This document shows positions 27,578 to 36,589 of a stretch of DNA of 64,000 nucleotides, piece by piece (the stretch's first letter is position 1; each line of letters begins with the position of its first letter). A program made the position numbers and the translations under genes. The notes below the pieces were generated by a model. That model was given only the letters and a program-made list of their open reading frames with translations. It was not told where the DNA came from and did not search any database. The DNA is taken from NCBI RefSeq assembly GCF_051900425.1, contig NZ_JBHZGK010000001.1:124001-188000 (forward strand), written 5' to 3'. This stretch comes from Frateuria_A sp051900425. GTDB lineage: Bacteria > Pseudomonadota > Gammaproteobacteria > Xanthomonadales > Rhodanobacteraceae.

Positions 27578-28552
27578 ATGAAGGTCTTGGTTTGCGGCGG
27601 TGCCGGCTACATCGGCTCGCACATGGTTCGCCACCTGCTGGCGAGTGGCCACCAGCCGGTGGTGCTGGACAACCTCTCCACCGGGCACCGCGAGGCGGTC
27701 GGAGACGCGCCGCTGGTGCAAGGCGACCTGATGGACCGTGCGGCGCTCGCCGGACTGTTCGCGGGCACGCGCTTCGACGCAGTGATCCATTTCTGCGCGC
27801 GTTCGCTGGTCGGCGAATCGGTCGAGCAGCCGTACGCCTATTACGACAACAACGTCGGCGGCACCTTGAACCTGCTCCAGGCGATGCGCGAGGCGGGCGT
27901 GGCGCGATTGGTGTTCTCCTCCACCGCCGCCGTGTTCGGGCAACCGCAGGCGCCGCTGATCGACGAGCAACACGCCACCGCGCCGATCAACCCCTACGGC
28001 GCCAGCAAGCTGATGGTCGAGCGCATCCTGGCCGACGCACACCGCGCCTACGGCCTGCGTTCGGTCGCGTTGCGCTACTTCAATGCCGCCGGCGCCGATC
28101 CGTCCGGGGACATCGGCGAATCGCACCAGCCGGAGACGCACCTGATCCCCAACGTGCTGCGTTCGGCGCTGGGGCAGGGCGCAGGGCTGAAGGTGTTCGG
28201 CGACGACTACGCGACCGCCGACGGTACCTGCGTGCGCGACTACGTGCACGTGAACGACCTGGCTGCGGCGCACCTGCAGGCGCTGGGCTTCATGGACGCC
28301 CACGAGGGCGCGCATGTGTTCAACCTGGGCAACGGGCAGGGGTTCACTGTGCTGCAGGTGATCGAGGCGGCGCGCCGGGTCACCGGCGTGGAGATTCCTT
28401 TCGAGCGTGCGCCGCGTCGTGCCGGCGATCCGGCGGTACTGGTGGCCTCCAGCGCGCGGGCACGCGAAGCGCTGGGCTGGGCGCCACGCTACAGCGACAT
28501 CGGCGCGATCATCGAGACCGCCTGGCGCTGGCACCGCGCGCCGCGTTACTGA
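27578..28552 (+). CDS. galE: UDP-glucose 4-epimerase
   Basis: This extended SDR of 324 residues has GGAGYIGSHM at 7-16, active-site FSSTAAVFG and YGASK, and the GalE-specific RYFNAAGAD and GDDYATADGTCVRDYVHVNDL stretches. It interconverts UDP-glucose and UDP-galactose in the cytoplasm for surface glycan synthesis. ATG 27578 is chosen because GGGAG lies six bases upstream, and an upstream in-frame ATG at 27557 is unlikely. It converges with the WbsX-type gene, the two coding regions overlapping by seven bases. Confidence 0.95.
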   Translation: MKVLVCGGAGYIGSHMVRHLLASGHQPVVLDNLSTGHREAVGDAPLVQGDLMDRAALAGLFAGTRFDAVIHFCARSLVGESVEQPYAYYDNNVGGTLNLLQAMREAGVARLVFSSTAAVFGQPQAPLIDEQHATAPINPYGASKLMVERILADAHRAYGLRSVALRYFNAAGADPSGDIGESHQPETHLIPNVLRSALGQGAGLKVFGDDYATADGTCVRDYVHVNDLAAAHLQALGFMDAHEGAHVFNLGNGQGFTVLQVIEAARRVTGVEIPFERAPRRAGDPAVLVASSARAREALGWAPRYSDIGAIIETAWRWHRAPRY

Positions 28553-30612
28553 CGCGCGCCCGCCCCATCGGCAGCGGCATAGGGAAAAGGCCGCTGCGAC
28601 GTCGGCAGGCCCAGCAGCTCGCCGGCCTCCAGCGTGCGGAAGCCGGCATGGCGCGCGGCCAGCATGAAGATCCGTTCGATGGCATGGGCGAACGTGCCGT
28701 CGAGCTGGCCCGCCTCGGCTTCGAATTCCCATGGGCCGAGGTGCGCGTCCAGCAGCGGGCGCAGCGCTTCCAGCCGTGCCCAGAACATGCTGCCGGCGAT
28801 GAAGCGGTCGCGCTCGACCTCGGGCTCGGCCAGGCCCAGCCGCGTGGCCAGGTAGTCGACCGTGTCGCGGTTGGCGCCCCAGTAGAAGCCGAGCGGCTGG
28901 ACGTGACCGTCCGCTGCGACCAGACCGAGTGACGGTTCGGCGGCGAACGCGGCCGTCACCGCATGCGCGCGCACCGGCGAGACCAGCCCGTCGAGCAACT
29001 CTCGCCGCCAGTGCTCGCCATCCTGCCGATGCACCGAGCGCTTGGTATGCAGTTTCAGCACCACCTCGACCCCTTCGTCGAGCAGCCGGTTGGCCACGTG
29101 CAGGAAGGGCAGGATGTCGCGGCCGCGGTTCTCGAACACGTGCAGCTCGGCCTGCGCTCCCAGCGCGTCGAGCCGTTCGCGCACGGCCGCGGCCCGCTCG
29201 TGCGCGGTGGTGACGACGATCCGCCATGGCAGGCTGGTGGCTTCGAGCGCGGCCAGGATCTCGTCCAGCACTTCGACGTACCACACGTGGATGACTGCGC
29301 ACGGCCGCGTGGTCGGCGCGGCGGGCGCCTCGCGCAGGGCGTCCCGGGTTGCCTGCAGCCAGGCGTGGCCCAGCCGCGCGTCCGGCTCGAGCACGGCACC
29401 CTCGGCCCATTCGTTCCAGGCGTTGACGAACACCAGCGGCTGGGCGGGTTGGCGCCGGCGCGCCGTGGCGATCGCCTGGCGCAACCAGTCGCGGTAGCCG
29501 CGCGGCGAGGCGTGCGCGAATACGCGGCCCTTGCCGCTGCGCCGGGGCTCGTTGTCCCAGCCTGGGTTGACGCCGGGGTAGCGCAGGTACGGCGGCTCCG
29601 GTTGCGCCACGGCCTGGCGCGCCAGTTCGCGCCAGTCGTGCACGTCGCCGTGGAAGTCGGGGTTGAGCAGCCGCTGGCGCGCGGTGATCGGCGCAAGCGT
29701 GGTGTTGTTGGGCGGAAACTCGACCGCCGCGTCAAAGCCGATCTCGCGCGGGTCGACCCGGTCGAAGCTCTGCACGTAGGCGAGTTGGATTTCACCGATG
29801 CCCGCCTCGCGGCACCACTGGCGCCAGCGTGCCGCGGTGGCCTTCGGGTCGGGCAACAGGCCGGGACGGTAGACCAGCAGCAATGGCTTGCCCTGCACGC
29901 GCAGGTAGCGCGGGTCGCGCAGCCAACGCGCGACGTACGCGATGAAGGCCAGGTCGTCCTCCGGGCTGTGGCGCTGGCCGATCAGCAGGTCGTCGGCACG
30001 GCCGTCCCAGCGCCGAGACCAGTTCTCGTTGGCCCAGCACAGGCACAGCGGCAGATCCAACGACGGGTCATCCAGCCACTGCAGCAGTGGCTGCTCGAGC
30101 AGCCGCTCGCCGCCGAACCAGTAGAAATAGCTGCAGAACGCGCCGACGCCGTACGCACGGGCCAGCGCCATCTGGCGGCGCATCACCGCGGGCAGGCGCA
30201 GGTCGTAATACCCCAGCGCGCCCGGCAGGCGCGGCTGCGCGTGGCCTTCGAACTGCGGCAGTGCGCGCGTCACGTTGGTCCATTCGGTGAAGCCCTCGCC
30301 CCACCACGCGTCGTTCTGCGGAATCGGATGGAACTGCGGCAGGTAGAACGCCACCAGTGTCGCCGGAAGCGGCACGGGCAGCGCCTCGGCGCGCGCTTCG
30401 ACGAAGCCGATCGCGCGTCCGGCGGCGTGCCGGTGCGGCCGGCGGCCGGCGCCGGCGGTGGCCTGGCCGCGCGGCCCCGCGGGGACCAGGTTGACGTAGC
30501 GCTCCAGAAAGCGCTGGCGCAGCCGGTCGCGCATGGCGGTGGGCAAGGGCAGGGCGCGGAAACCCAGCCGCAGCGCGCGGAAGAGGTAACGCTTGGCAGC
30601 GGAGGACGTCAT
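28546..30612 (-). CDS. WbsX-like / rhamnan synthesis F-type glycan protein
   Basis: The product is 688 residues. Residues about 85-440 match the WbsX-type domain of O-antigen loci (LVAFYLPQFHPIPQND, WWGEGFTEWTNV, CWANENWSRRWDG, FVNAWNEWAEGAVLEPD). Residues about 450-680 match the RgpF rhamnan-synthesis domain (IHVWYVEVLDEIL, VFENRGRDILPFL, LKLHTKRSVHR). Both are associated with polysaccharide assembly, and catalytic activity of the WbsX part is presumed rather than proven. ATG 30612 is eight bases after the stop of the upstream GT2-GT4 gene, so they form an operon. Upstream in-frame codons overlap that gene. Confidence 0.87.
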   Translation of the reverse strand: MTSSAAKRYLFRALRLGFRALPLPTAMRDRLRQRFLERYVNLVPAGPRGQATAGAGRRPHRHAAGRAIGFVEARAEALPVPLPATLVAFYLPQFHPIPQNDAWWGEGFTEWTNVTRALPQFEGHAQPRLPGALGYYDLRLPAVMRRQMALARAYGVGAFCSYFYWFGGERLLEQPLLQWLDDPSLDLPLCLCWANENWSRRWDGRADDLLIGQRHSPEDDLAFIAYVARWLRDPRYLRVQGKPLLLVYRPGLLPDPKATAARWRQWCREAGIGEIQLAYVQSFDRVDPREIGFDAAVEFPPNNTTLAPITARQRLLNPDFHGDVHDWRELARQAVAQPEPPYLRYPGVNPGWDNEPRRSGKGRVFAHASPRGYRDWLRQAIATARRRQPAQPLVFVNAWNEWAEGAVLEPDARLGHAWLQATRDALREAPAAPTTRPCAVIHVWYVEVLDEILAALEATSLPWRIVVTTAHERAAAVRERLDALGAQAELHVFENRGRDILPFLHVANRLLDEGVEVVLKLHTKRSVHRQDGEHWRRELLDGLVSPVRAHAVTAAFAAEPSLGLVAADGHVQPLGFYWGANRDTVDYLATRLGLAEPEVERDRFIAGSMFWARLEALRPLLDAHLGPWEFEAEAGQLDGTFAHAIERIFMLAARHAGFRTLEAGELLGLPTSQRPFPYAAADGAGARQ

Positions 30613-30620
30613 CGTGCGGA

Positions 30621-32639
30621 TCAACCCAGGACGCGCTCGAGGGTGGCAGCGGCGGCTTCCACTGAAAAGTGCCGACGCACGTTTTCCAGGCCGCACTCGG
30701 AAAGTTGTCGCCAGAGCCTGGCGTCGCGGCTCAGGCGCAGCGTCGCTTCGACGTATGCGGCCGCGTCATCGGCAACCAGCACATCGACGCCGTCAGTCAG
30801 TTGCATCCCTTCCACGGCGATGGTGCTGGCGATGACGGGCAGGCCGTAGCTCATCGCCATGTTGATCTTGCCCTTGACCCCGGCGCCGAAGCGCAGCGGC
30901 GCGAGCGACGCCAGGCAGCCGTCCAGCCACGGCTCTAGCGCGGGCACACGGCCGTGCAGTTCCAGGCCGGGGCGGGCGAGCTCCGCGCGAGCCTCGTCCG
31001 GCAGGTCACCCAGTACGTGCACGCGCAGGTCCGGCAGGGCGTCGCGCAGGCGCGGCAGGATTTCCCCGGCGATCCAGCGGATCGCGTCGGCATTGGGCGG
31101 ATGGCCCCAGCCGCCGATGAACACCAGGTCCCTGCGCGCCTCCTGCGGTTGGCGGCAGCCATGCACCTTATGGATGTTGGACAGCAGCTCGACGCGCGCG
31201 CCGGGCAGCAGTTCCGACAGCAGCGCCTGCTCGTGCGCGCTCACTACGAGGGTCGCGTCGCAGCGCTCGATCAGGCGCAGTTCGCTGCGCCGCGATGCGG
31301 CGGCCTGCCGCGCCAGTCCCGGGTGCCCGGCGAGGTCCGCGGCGCGCCCCTCGCGCAGGAAATGCAGGTCGACGGTGTCGAACACCAGCCGCGCCTGCGG
31401 CGCGTACCGGCGCACCAGTCCGGCGTACTGGCCGGCGACGGTGTGGCGGCAGAGGATCACCGCGTGCAACTGCCGCCCGTGCCGGCGCAGCCACTTTGCC
31501 AGCTCTTCCTGGCCGAGCACCTCGCAGCCCAGTTCGCCCAGCGCGAGCCGGTCACGCCGGCTCGCGCGGCGGTCGTCGGGGAAGAAGCAGGTGCTCCAGC
31601 CCTGCTGGTCCAGCAGGCGCAGGATGCCGCACAGGCGCAGCGAGCCGGAGTCGCGCGTCGGGTCGGGCACGGTGCCGTCCACCACCAGCACGCGGCCCCG
31701 TGCCTGCCAGCGGACCGCCTGCTCCAGCGGCGTGCCGGGTGGTGGCTGCAGGGCGAGCTGTTCGGCCCACTTGGCGGCGAACGCGGCCTGGTTGATCACC
31801 TGGTGGCGCTTCGTGCCGCTGCCGGGGTCGGTGCCGGAGGTGATGCCCTCGCAGTGGACCACCGTGCTGGCCGGCTCGTAGTACACGGCAAGGCCCAGTT
31901 GCCGCACCGCGAAGGCCAGGTCGGTGTCTTCGTAGTAGGCCGGTCGGTAACGGGTATCGAAGCCGCCCACGCGGTCGAACACCGCGCGCCGCACGAGCAG
32001 GGCGGCGCCGGTGACGTAATCGGTGCGGCGGCGATACTGGAAGGCGGGGGCGTCGCGGTCCTCGAAGCGCCCGGTGTTCCAGCAGCTGCCGTCGGCGAAC
32101 ACCAGCCCACCGGCCTCCTGCAGGCGCCCGTCGGGATAGACCAGCCGCGCGCCGGCGATGCCGCAGTCGGCGCGCTCGGCGAAGCAGGCCAGCAACGCGT
32201 CCAGCCAGCCGGGCGTGACCTGCGTGTCGTTGTTGAGGAACAGCAGGAACCCGCCCTTCGCCGCCGCGGCGCCCGCGTTGCAACTGTCGATGAAGCCGAG
32301 GTTGTGCGGGTTGCGCAACAGCCGCAGGTTCGCCACCCGGGACAGTACCTGGGCGGTGTCGTCCGGCGAGGCGTCGTCCACCACGATGACCTCGAACGCC
32401 GCGTGCGCATCCTGGAGCGCGAGCGAACGCAGGCAGGCGAGGGTGTATGCGAGCTTGCCGTGGACCGGGATGACGATCGACACGAGCGGCGCGTCCGCAC
32501 CGGGCAGGGCAAAAGGCTCGAACGGCACGTCCAGCGGCAGCAGCGCCAGGCCCTCGTCGGCCGCCGGCTCATGCGAGAAGTGCTGGCGCACGCGCGCCAG
32601 CGTGCCGCCCCAGCCGCGCAGTGCGATGCTGCCGCGCAC
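30621..32639 (-). CDS. GT2-GT4 two-domain glycosyltransferase
   Basis: This is a 672-residue product from GTG 32639. Residues about 50-290 are a GT2 domain (VSIVIPVHGKL, VVDDASPDDT, FLNNDTQV, YEDTDLAF). Residues about 305-665 are a GT4/GT-B domain (VVDGTVPDPTRDSGS, FIGGWGHPPNADAI, PLRFGAGVKGKI). It probably adds two sugars in sequence to a surface polysaccharide. The true start may lie upstream: the frame stays open to about 32714, and the bases just before the GTG encode a WRFRRLG-type basic stretch common at the N-terminus of such enzymes, but there is no ATG and only a CTG at 32693 behind a GAGG. It runs toward the WbsX-type gene and follows ETF-QO. Confidence 0.85.
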   Translation of the reverse strand: MRGSIALRGWGGTLARVRQHFSHEPAADEGLALLPLDVPFEPFALPGADAPLVSIVIPVHGKLAYTLACLRSLALQDAHAAFEVIVVDDASPDDTAQVLSRVANLRLLRNPHNLGFIDSCNAGAAAAKGGFLLFLNNDTQVTPGWLDALLACFAERADCGIAGARLVYPDGRLQEAGGLVFADGSCWNTGRFEDRDAPAFQYRRRTDYVTGAALLVRRAVFDRVGGFDTRYRPAYYEDTDLAFAVRQLGLAVYYEPASTVVHCEGITSGTDPGSGTKRHQVINQAAFAAKWAEQLALQPPPGTPLEQAVRWQARGRVLVVDGTVPDPTRDSGSLRLCGILRLLDQQGWSTCFFPDDRRASRRDRLALGELGCEVLGQEELAKWLRRHGRQLHAVILCRHTVAGQYAGLVRRYAPQARLVFDTVDLHFLREGRAADLAGHPGLARQAAASRRSELRLIERCDATLVVSAHEQALLSELLPGARVELLSNIHKVHGCRQPQEARRDLVFIGGWGHPPNADAIRWIAGEILPRLRDALPDLRVHVLGDLPDEARAELARPGLELHGRVPALEPWLDGCLASLAPLRFGAGVKGKINMAMSYGLPVIASTIAVEGMQLTDGVDVLVADDAAAYVEATLRLSRDARLWRQLSECGLENVRRHFSVEAAAATLERVLG

Positions 32640-32710
32640 GCGTTGCCACTGGTAGCCAAGGCGCCGGAAGCGCCATTGCAGGTTGCCGATCAGGAGCGTG
32701 GCCTCGCGGC

Positions 32711-34327
32711 TTACATGTTCTGGTAGTTCGGGCCGGAGCCGCCCTCGGGCGTGACCCAGGTGATGATCTCGTACGGATCCTTGATGTCGCAGGTCTTGCA
32801 GTGCACGCAGTTGGCGGCATTGATCTGGAGCCGCTTGCCACTGCTGCCATCAGGCATGGCGTCTTCGACGATCTCGTAGACGTTGGCCGGGCAGAAACGC
32901 GTGCAGGGGTTGTCGTATTCGACGCTGCAGCGCTCGATGCAGATGTTGGTGTCGGCCACGTGCAGATGGACCGGCTGGTCCTCGTCATGCTCGGTGGCGG
33001 CAAAGTAGACGCCGGCCAGGCGGTCGCGCGGGGGCAGCTCGCGGGCGACGTAGTCGCGCTTGGGTTCTTCGTACTCCCCGACTTTCTCCAGTGAGCACCA
33101 GTCCGGCTTGTTCTTCAGCGTCCACGGCGAGGCGCCGCGGGTGAGCGTTTCCCACGCGGCGTTGGCCATGCCGAACCACAGACCCTTCTTGAAGCCAGGC
33201 TTGATGTTGCGCACCTGCTTCAGTTCCGCCATCGCCGGCGAGGCGCGCAGGGTGGCGTCGAAGCCGGCGGCGTTCAGGCCGTTGGCGGCCAGGTGCTCGG
33301 CGGCGAGCATGCCGCTGCGGATTGCCTGGTGGGTGCCCTTGATCTTGGGCACGTTGAGAAGGCCCGCGGTGTCGCCGATCAGGATCGCGCCGGGCATCTC
33401 GACCTTCGGCAGCGACTGGTAGCCGCCGGTGACGATGGCGCGGGCGCCGGCCGAAAGGATGTTGCCGCCCTCGAGCAGGGGCTTCACGTGCGGATGGTTC
33501 TTCCATTGCTGGAAGGCTTCCCAGGGCTTGTACTCCGGATCGCGGTAGTCCAGGCCGCTGACGTAGCCGAGCGCGATGCGGTCGCCGTCCAGGTGATAGA
33601 GGAAGCTGCCGCCGTAGGTGCTGGTGTCGGCCGGCCAGCCGAAGCTGTGCACGATCTTGCCGGGGGTGACGCGTCCGGCGGGCACCTGCCACAGCTCCTT
33701 GATGCCGATCGAGTAGCCCTGCGGATCGGAGTCCTTGTCCAGCGCGAAGCGCTTGATCAGCTGCTTGGTCAGGCTGCCGCGCGCACCCTCGGCCAGCACG
33801 GTGACCTTCGCCTTGATGTCGATGCCCTGGGTGTAACCGCTCTTGTGCGTCCCGTCCTTGGCCACGCCCATGTCGCCGATGCGCACGCCGGCGACCGAGC
33901 CATCCTCGTTGTAGACGTTGTCGGCGGCGGCGAAGCCGGGGAATACGTCCACGCCCAGCGCCTCGGCCTGCGGCGCCAGCCAGGCGCACATGGCGCCGAG
34001 CGAAACGATGAAGTTGCCGTGGTTGTTCATCCCCGGTGGCACCGGCAGCTTGCGCCCGCCGGTCTTGCTGAGGAGCCAGAATTCATCCTCGCCGGCGGGC
34101 ACGCAGATCGGCGGCGGGTTGTCGCGCCAGCCGGGCAGCAGCGCGTCGAGCGGACCCGGTTCGATCACCGCGCCGGACAGGATCTGCGCGCCGATGGTGG
34201 AGGCCTTCTCGATCACGCAGACGGTGGTGTCCGGCTGCAGTTGTTTCAGGCGGATCGCGAACGACAGCCCGGCCGGGCCTGCGCCGACCACGACCACGTC
34301 GTATTCCATCGTTTCGCGCTCGCTCAT
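32711..34327 (-). CDS. Electron transfer flavoprotein-ubiquinone oxidoreductase
   Basis: This membrane-associated flavoprotein of 538 residues passes electrons from ETF to ubiquinone. It has an FAD-binding GAGPAGLSFA motif near residue 16, the conserved ETF-QO body (GYSIGIKELW, GGSFLYHL, IKGTHQAI) and a C-terminal [4Fe-4S] centre formed by CTRFCP and CVHCKTCDIKDP. Length and order are typical for the family (also called etfD/fixC-fixX-like). It works with EtfAB (25724-27442) and FadE. It lies on the same strand as the glycosyltransferases downstream and is divergent from the amidase. Confidence 0.96.
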   Translation of the reverse strand: MSERETMEYDVVVVGAGPAGLSFAIRLKQLQPDTTVCVIEKASTIGAQILSGAVIEPGPLDALLPGWRDNPPPICVPAGEDEFWLLSKTGGRKLPVPPGMNNHGNFIVSLGAMCAWLAPQAEALGVDVFPGFAAADNVYNEDGSVAGVRIGDMGVAKDGTHKSGYTQGIDIKAKVTVLAEGARGSLTKQLIKRFALDKDSDPQGYSIGIKELWQVPAGRVTPGKIVHSFGWPADTSTYGGSFLYHLDGDRIALGYVSGLDYRDPEYKPWEAFQQWKNHPHVKPLLEGGNILSAGARAIVTGGYQSLPKVEMPGAILIGDTAGLLNVPKIKGTHQAIRSGMLAAEHLAANGLNAAGFDATLRASPAMAELKQVRNIKPGFKKGLWFGMANAAWETLTRGASPWTLKNKPDWCSLEKVGEYEEPKRDYVARELPPRDRLAGVYFAATEHDEDQPVHLHVADTNICIERCSVEYDNPCTRFCPANVYEIVEDAMPDGSSGKRLQINAANCVHCKTCDIKDPYEIITWVTPEGGSGPNYQNM

Positions 34328-34476
34328 GGCGGACTCCGTGCGGCGTACTTACAAGGAAGGACCGGCATTGTCCGGTTTCGCAGGCCCGGCGGCAAACCGG
34401 GCTCTTCACTAACGACCGCTTGCAATCGCTTTGCAGGCCGTGGCGATAATCGGAAATACACCCCGAAGGACGAGGC

Positions 34477-35874
34477 ATGAATTCGACTCCGCCGATCGCC
34501 GACATCGACCTGCGCCGCGCCAGCGTGTGCCAGCTCCTGCACTGGCTGGCGGTAGGTCGCGTGCAACCCCAGGCGCTGGCCGACGTCTACCAGGCGGCGA
34601 TCGAGCGGATCAATCCCGAGCTCAACGCCTACGTCGACCTGCGCCCCGGCCTGCTGCAGGAACAGGCGCGCACCGCGACACATCGGCGGCGCGACGGCGT
34701 GCTCGGCCGCCTCGATGGCATACCGATCGCGCTGAAGGACAACTTTGACATGGCCGGCTGGCCCACCCGCGCCGGTTTGCCGGGACGCGAGCAGCCGGTG
34801 CAGGACGACTCCCACGTGGTTGCGCGGCTGCGCGCTTCCGGCGCGGTGCTGGTGGGCAAGACCAACATGGACGAGGCGGCGCTGGGCGCCGCTACCGACA
34901 ATCCGCACTACGGGGCGACGCAGAATCCGTACAAGCAGGGCTACAGCGCGGGCGGTTCGTCCGGTGGTGCGGCCGCGGCGGTGGCGGCCGGGCTCGCGGC
35001 GGCGGCCGTGGGGTCGGACAGTCTCGGTTCCATCCGCATCCCGGCCAGCTACTGCGGCGTGTATGCACTCAAGCCCACGCACGGCGAGATCTCCGCCCGC
35101 GGCATGCTGCCCGCGGCACGGCGGCTCGATGCCGTGGGCCTGCTCGCGCGCAGTGCCAACGATCTGACCGTGCTGCTGCAGGTGCTGGCCGGCTACGACG
35201 CCGACGACGCGCGCTCGCGCCGGCGCCGCGTGGCGTTCTCGCCGCCGGACTGGGAGCCGGGCAACCTGCGCGCCGGCCTGCTGCCGGACCTGGCGGCGGT
35301 GGGCGTGGAGCCGGAGGTGATCGAGGTGTTCGAATCGGCGCTGGCCCGCCTGCCGCGCGAGCTCGGCGAGCGGCGCACGGTCGACTTCTCCGATTGGAAC
35401 TTTGCGCGCACCCGCCGCGCCGGCCTGCTGCTGATGGAGGCGGAAATGCTCGGCACCTTCGCCGAAGACCTGGCCGATACCGCGCGCCCGGTCTCGCCGC
35501 GCCTGCGCGAGATGCTCGGCTACGCCGCGCGCAAGAGCGCGGCCGACTACGCCATTGCCGACCGCGTGCTCGACGCGGCCACGCTCAAGATGCGCCGCCT
35601 GTTCGCGCAGATCGACGTGCTGGTGCTGCCGACCACGCCCCAGGGCGCGTTCCCGCTGGACGGCCCCGCGCCCGACTCGGCGGCCGACCTCACCAGCTTC
35701 GCCAGCCTGGCCGGTTGCCCGGCGGTGAGCATCCCGATGGGGGCCTTGCCGGACGGACGTCCGATCGGCATGCAGTTCGTCGGCGCGCGTGGTTCGGACC
35801 TGCGTCTGCTGGAACTGGCCGCGGTATGCGCCTCGACGCTGGACGTGGAGCCGACCTACCCGGCGATCGCCTGA
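34477..35874 (+). CDS. Amidase signature family hydrolase
   Basis: This 465-residue amidase-signature enzyme shows the complete catalytic triad: K87 in IALKDNF, cis-Ser 161/162 in AGGSSGG, and nucleophile S185 in LGSIRIPAS. It hydrolyses a C-N amide bond in the cytoplasm. The C-terminal part (SLAGCPAVSIPMG) is typical of AtzF/GatA-like members. It is not GatA, since no gatB/gatC neighbours are present. Substrate is unknown. A -10-like GATAAT lies at 34445-34450. The stop is four bases before the GTG of the AlkB-like gene, so they are probably co-transcribed. Confidence 0.9.
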   Translation: MNSTPPIADIDLRRASVCQLLHWLAVGRVQPQALADVYQAAIERINPELNAYVDLRPGLLQEQARTATHRRRDGVLGRLDGIPIALKDNFDMAGWPTRAGLPGREQPVQDDSHVVARLRASGAVLVGKTNMDEAALGAATDNPHYGATQNPYKQGYSAGGSSGGAAAAVAAGLAAAAVGSDSLGSIRIPASYCGVYALKPTHGEISARGMLPAARRLDAVGLLARSANDLTVLLQVLAGYDADDARSRRRRVAFSPPDWEPGNLRAGLLPDLAAVGVEPEVIEVFESALARLPRELGERRTVDFSDWNFARTRRAGLLLMEAEMLGTFAEDLADTARPVSPRLREMLGYAARKSAADYAIADRVLDAATLKMRRLFAQIDVLVLPTTPQGAFPLDGPAPDSAADLTSFASLAGCPAVSIPMGALPDGRPIGMQFVGARGSDLRLLELAAVCASTLDVEPTYPAIA

Positions 35875-35878
35875 GCGC

Positions 35879-36466
35879 GTGGGCTGGCAGCCGCTCGCGC
35901 TGGAGGGCGCGGACCTCGCGCTCCGGGCAGACTGGCTGCCGCCGGCCGAGGCGGATGCGCTTTTCGGCGAGCTGCTCGAAACCATTCCGTGGGAAACCCA
36001 TGTCATCCGGATGTTCGGCCGCGAGGTCGCCTCGCCGCGTCTGAGCTGCTGGATCGGCGACCCGGGCGCCGGCTACGTCTATTCGCGCACGCGCTTCGAG
36101 CCGCACCCCTGGCCACCGGCACTGGCCGCGCTGCGCCCGCGCCTGGAGCGGGCCTGCGGCAGCGCTTTCAACAGCGTGCTTGCCAACCTCTACCGCGACG
36201 GCCGCGACGCGATGGGCTGGCACAGCGACGACGAGCCCGAACTGGGCGCGGCGCCGGTGATCGCCTCGCTCAGCCTGGGCGCGGCACGTCGCTTCCTATT
36301 GCGTCGCAAGTCCACCCGCGGTCCGGTGGCGCTGGAACTGCCACTGCCGCATGGCAGCCTGTTGCGCATGGCCGGCGCAACCCAGCGGCTCTACCAGCAC
36401 GCGCTGCCGCGCATGGCGCGCGTGCAGTCGCCACGCATCAACCTCACCTTCCGCCGGATCCTGTAG
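35879..36466 (+). CDS. AlkB-like Fe(II)/2-oxoglutarate-dependent dioxygenase
   Basis: This 195-residue protein has the dioxygenase facial triad H115-x-D117 in WHSDDE and H174 in YQHALPR, plus the 2-oxoglutarate-binding R-x-N-x-T-F-R motif near the C-terminus (RINLTFRR). These are hallmarks of the AlkB nucleic-acid demethylase family, which repairs N-alkylated bases or demethylates RNA. GTG 35879 gives a protein beginning just before the family domain and four bases after the amidase stop. The open frame upstream overlaps the amidase and is non-family sequence. Confidence 0.87.
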   Translation: MGWQPLALEGADLALRADWLPPAEADALFGELLETIPWETHVIRMFGREVASPRLSCWIGDPGAGYVYSRTRFEPHPWPPALAALRPRLERACGSAFNSVLANLYRDGRDAMGWHSDDEPELGAAPVIASLSLGAARRFLLRRKSTRGPVALELPLPHGSLLRMAGATQRLYQHALPRMARVQSPRINLTFRRIL

Positions 36467-36533
36467 GAGCGCACCTGTCCGCGATGGGGATGCATGGCGG
36501 TCGCAAAGGAGCTCCTGCCGGAGGGCATGCACC

Positions 36534-36562
36534 TTGGCTTGCTCCCGGACGCCGGCGATAAT
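36534..36562 (+). promoter_or_regulatory. Putative sigma-70 promoter for gcvT
   Basis: TTGGCT (36534-36539) and GATAAT (36557-36562) are separated by 17 bases and lie 28 bases before the gcvT ATG. Confidence 0.55.
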
Positions 36563-36589
36563 CGCGACTTTCCCCAAGGTGCCCGTGCG

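Noticed and set aside
28546..28552. Seven-base overlap of galE and the WbsX-type gene as a possible frameshift
   Set aside because: Both C-termini look complete; a short convergent overlap is ordinary.
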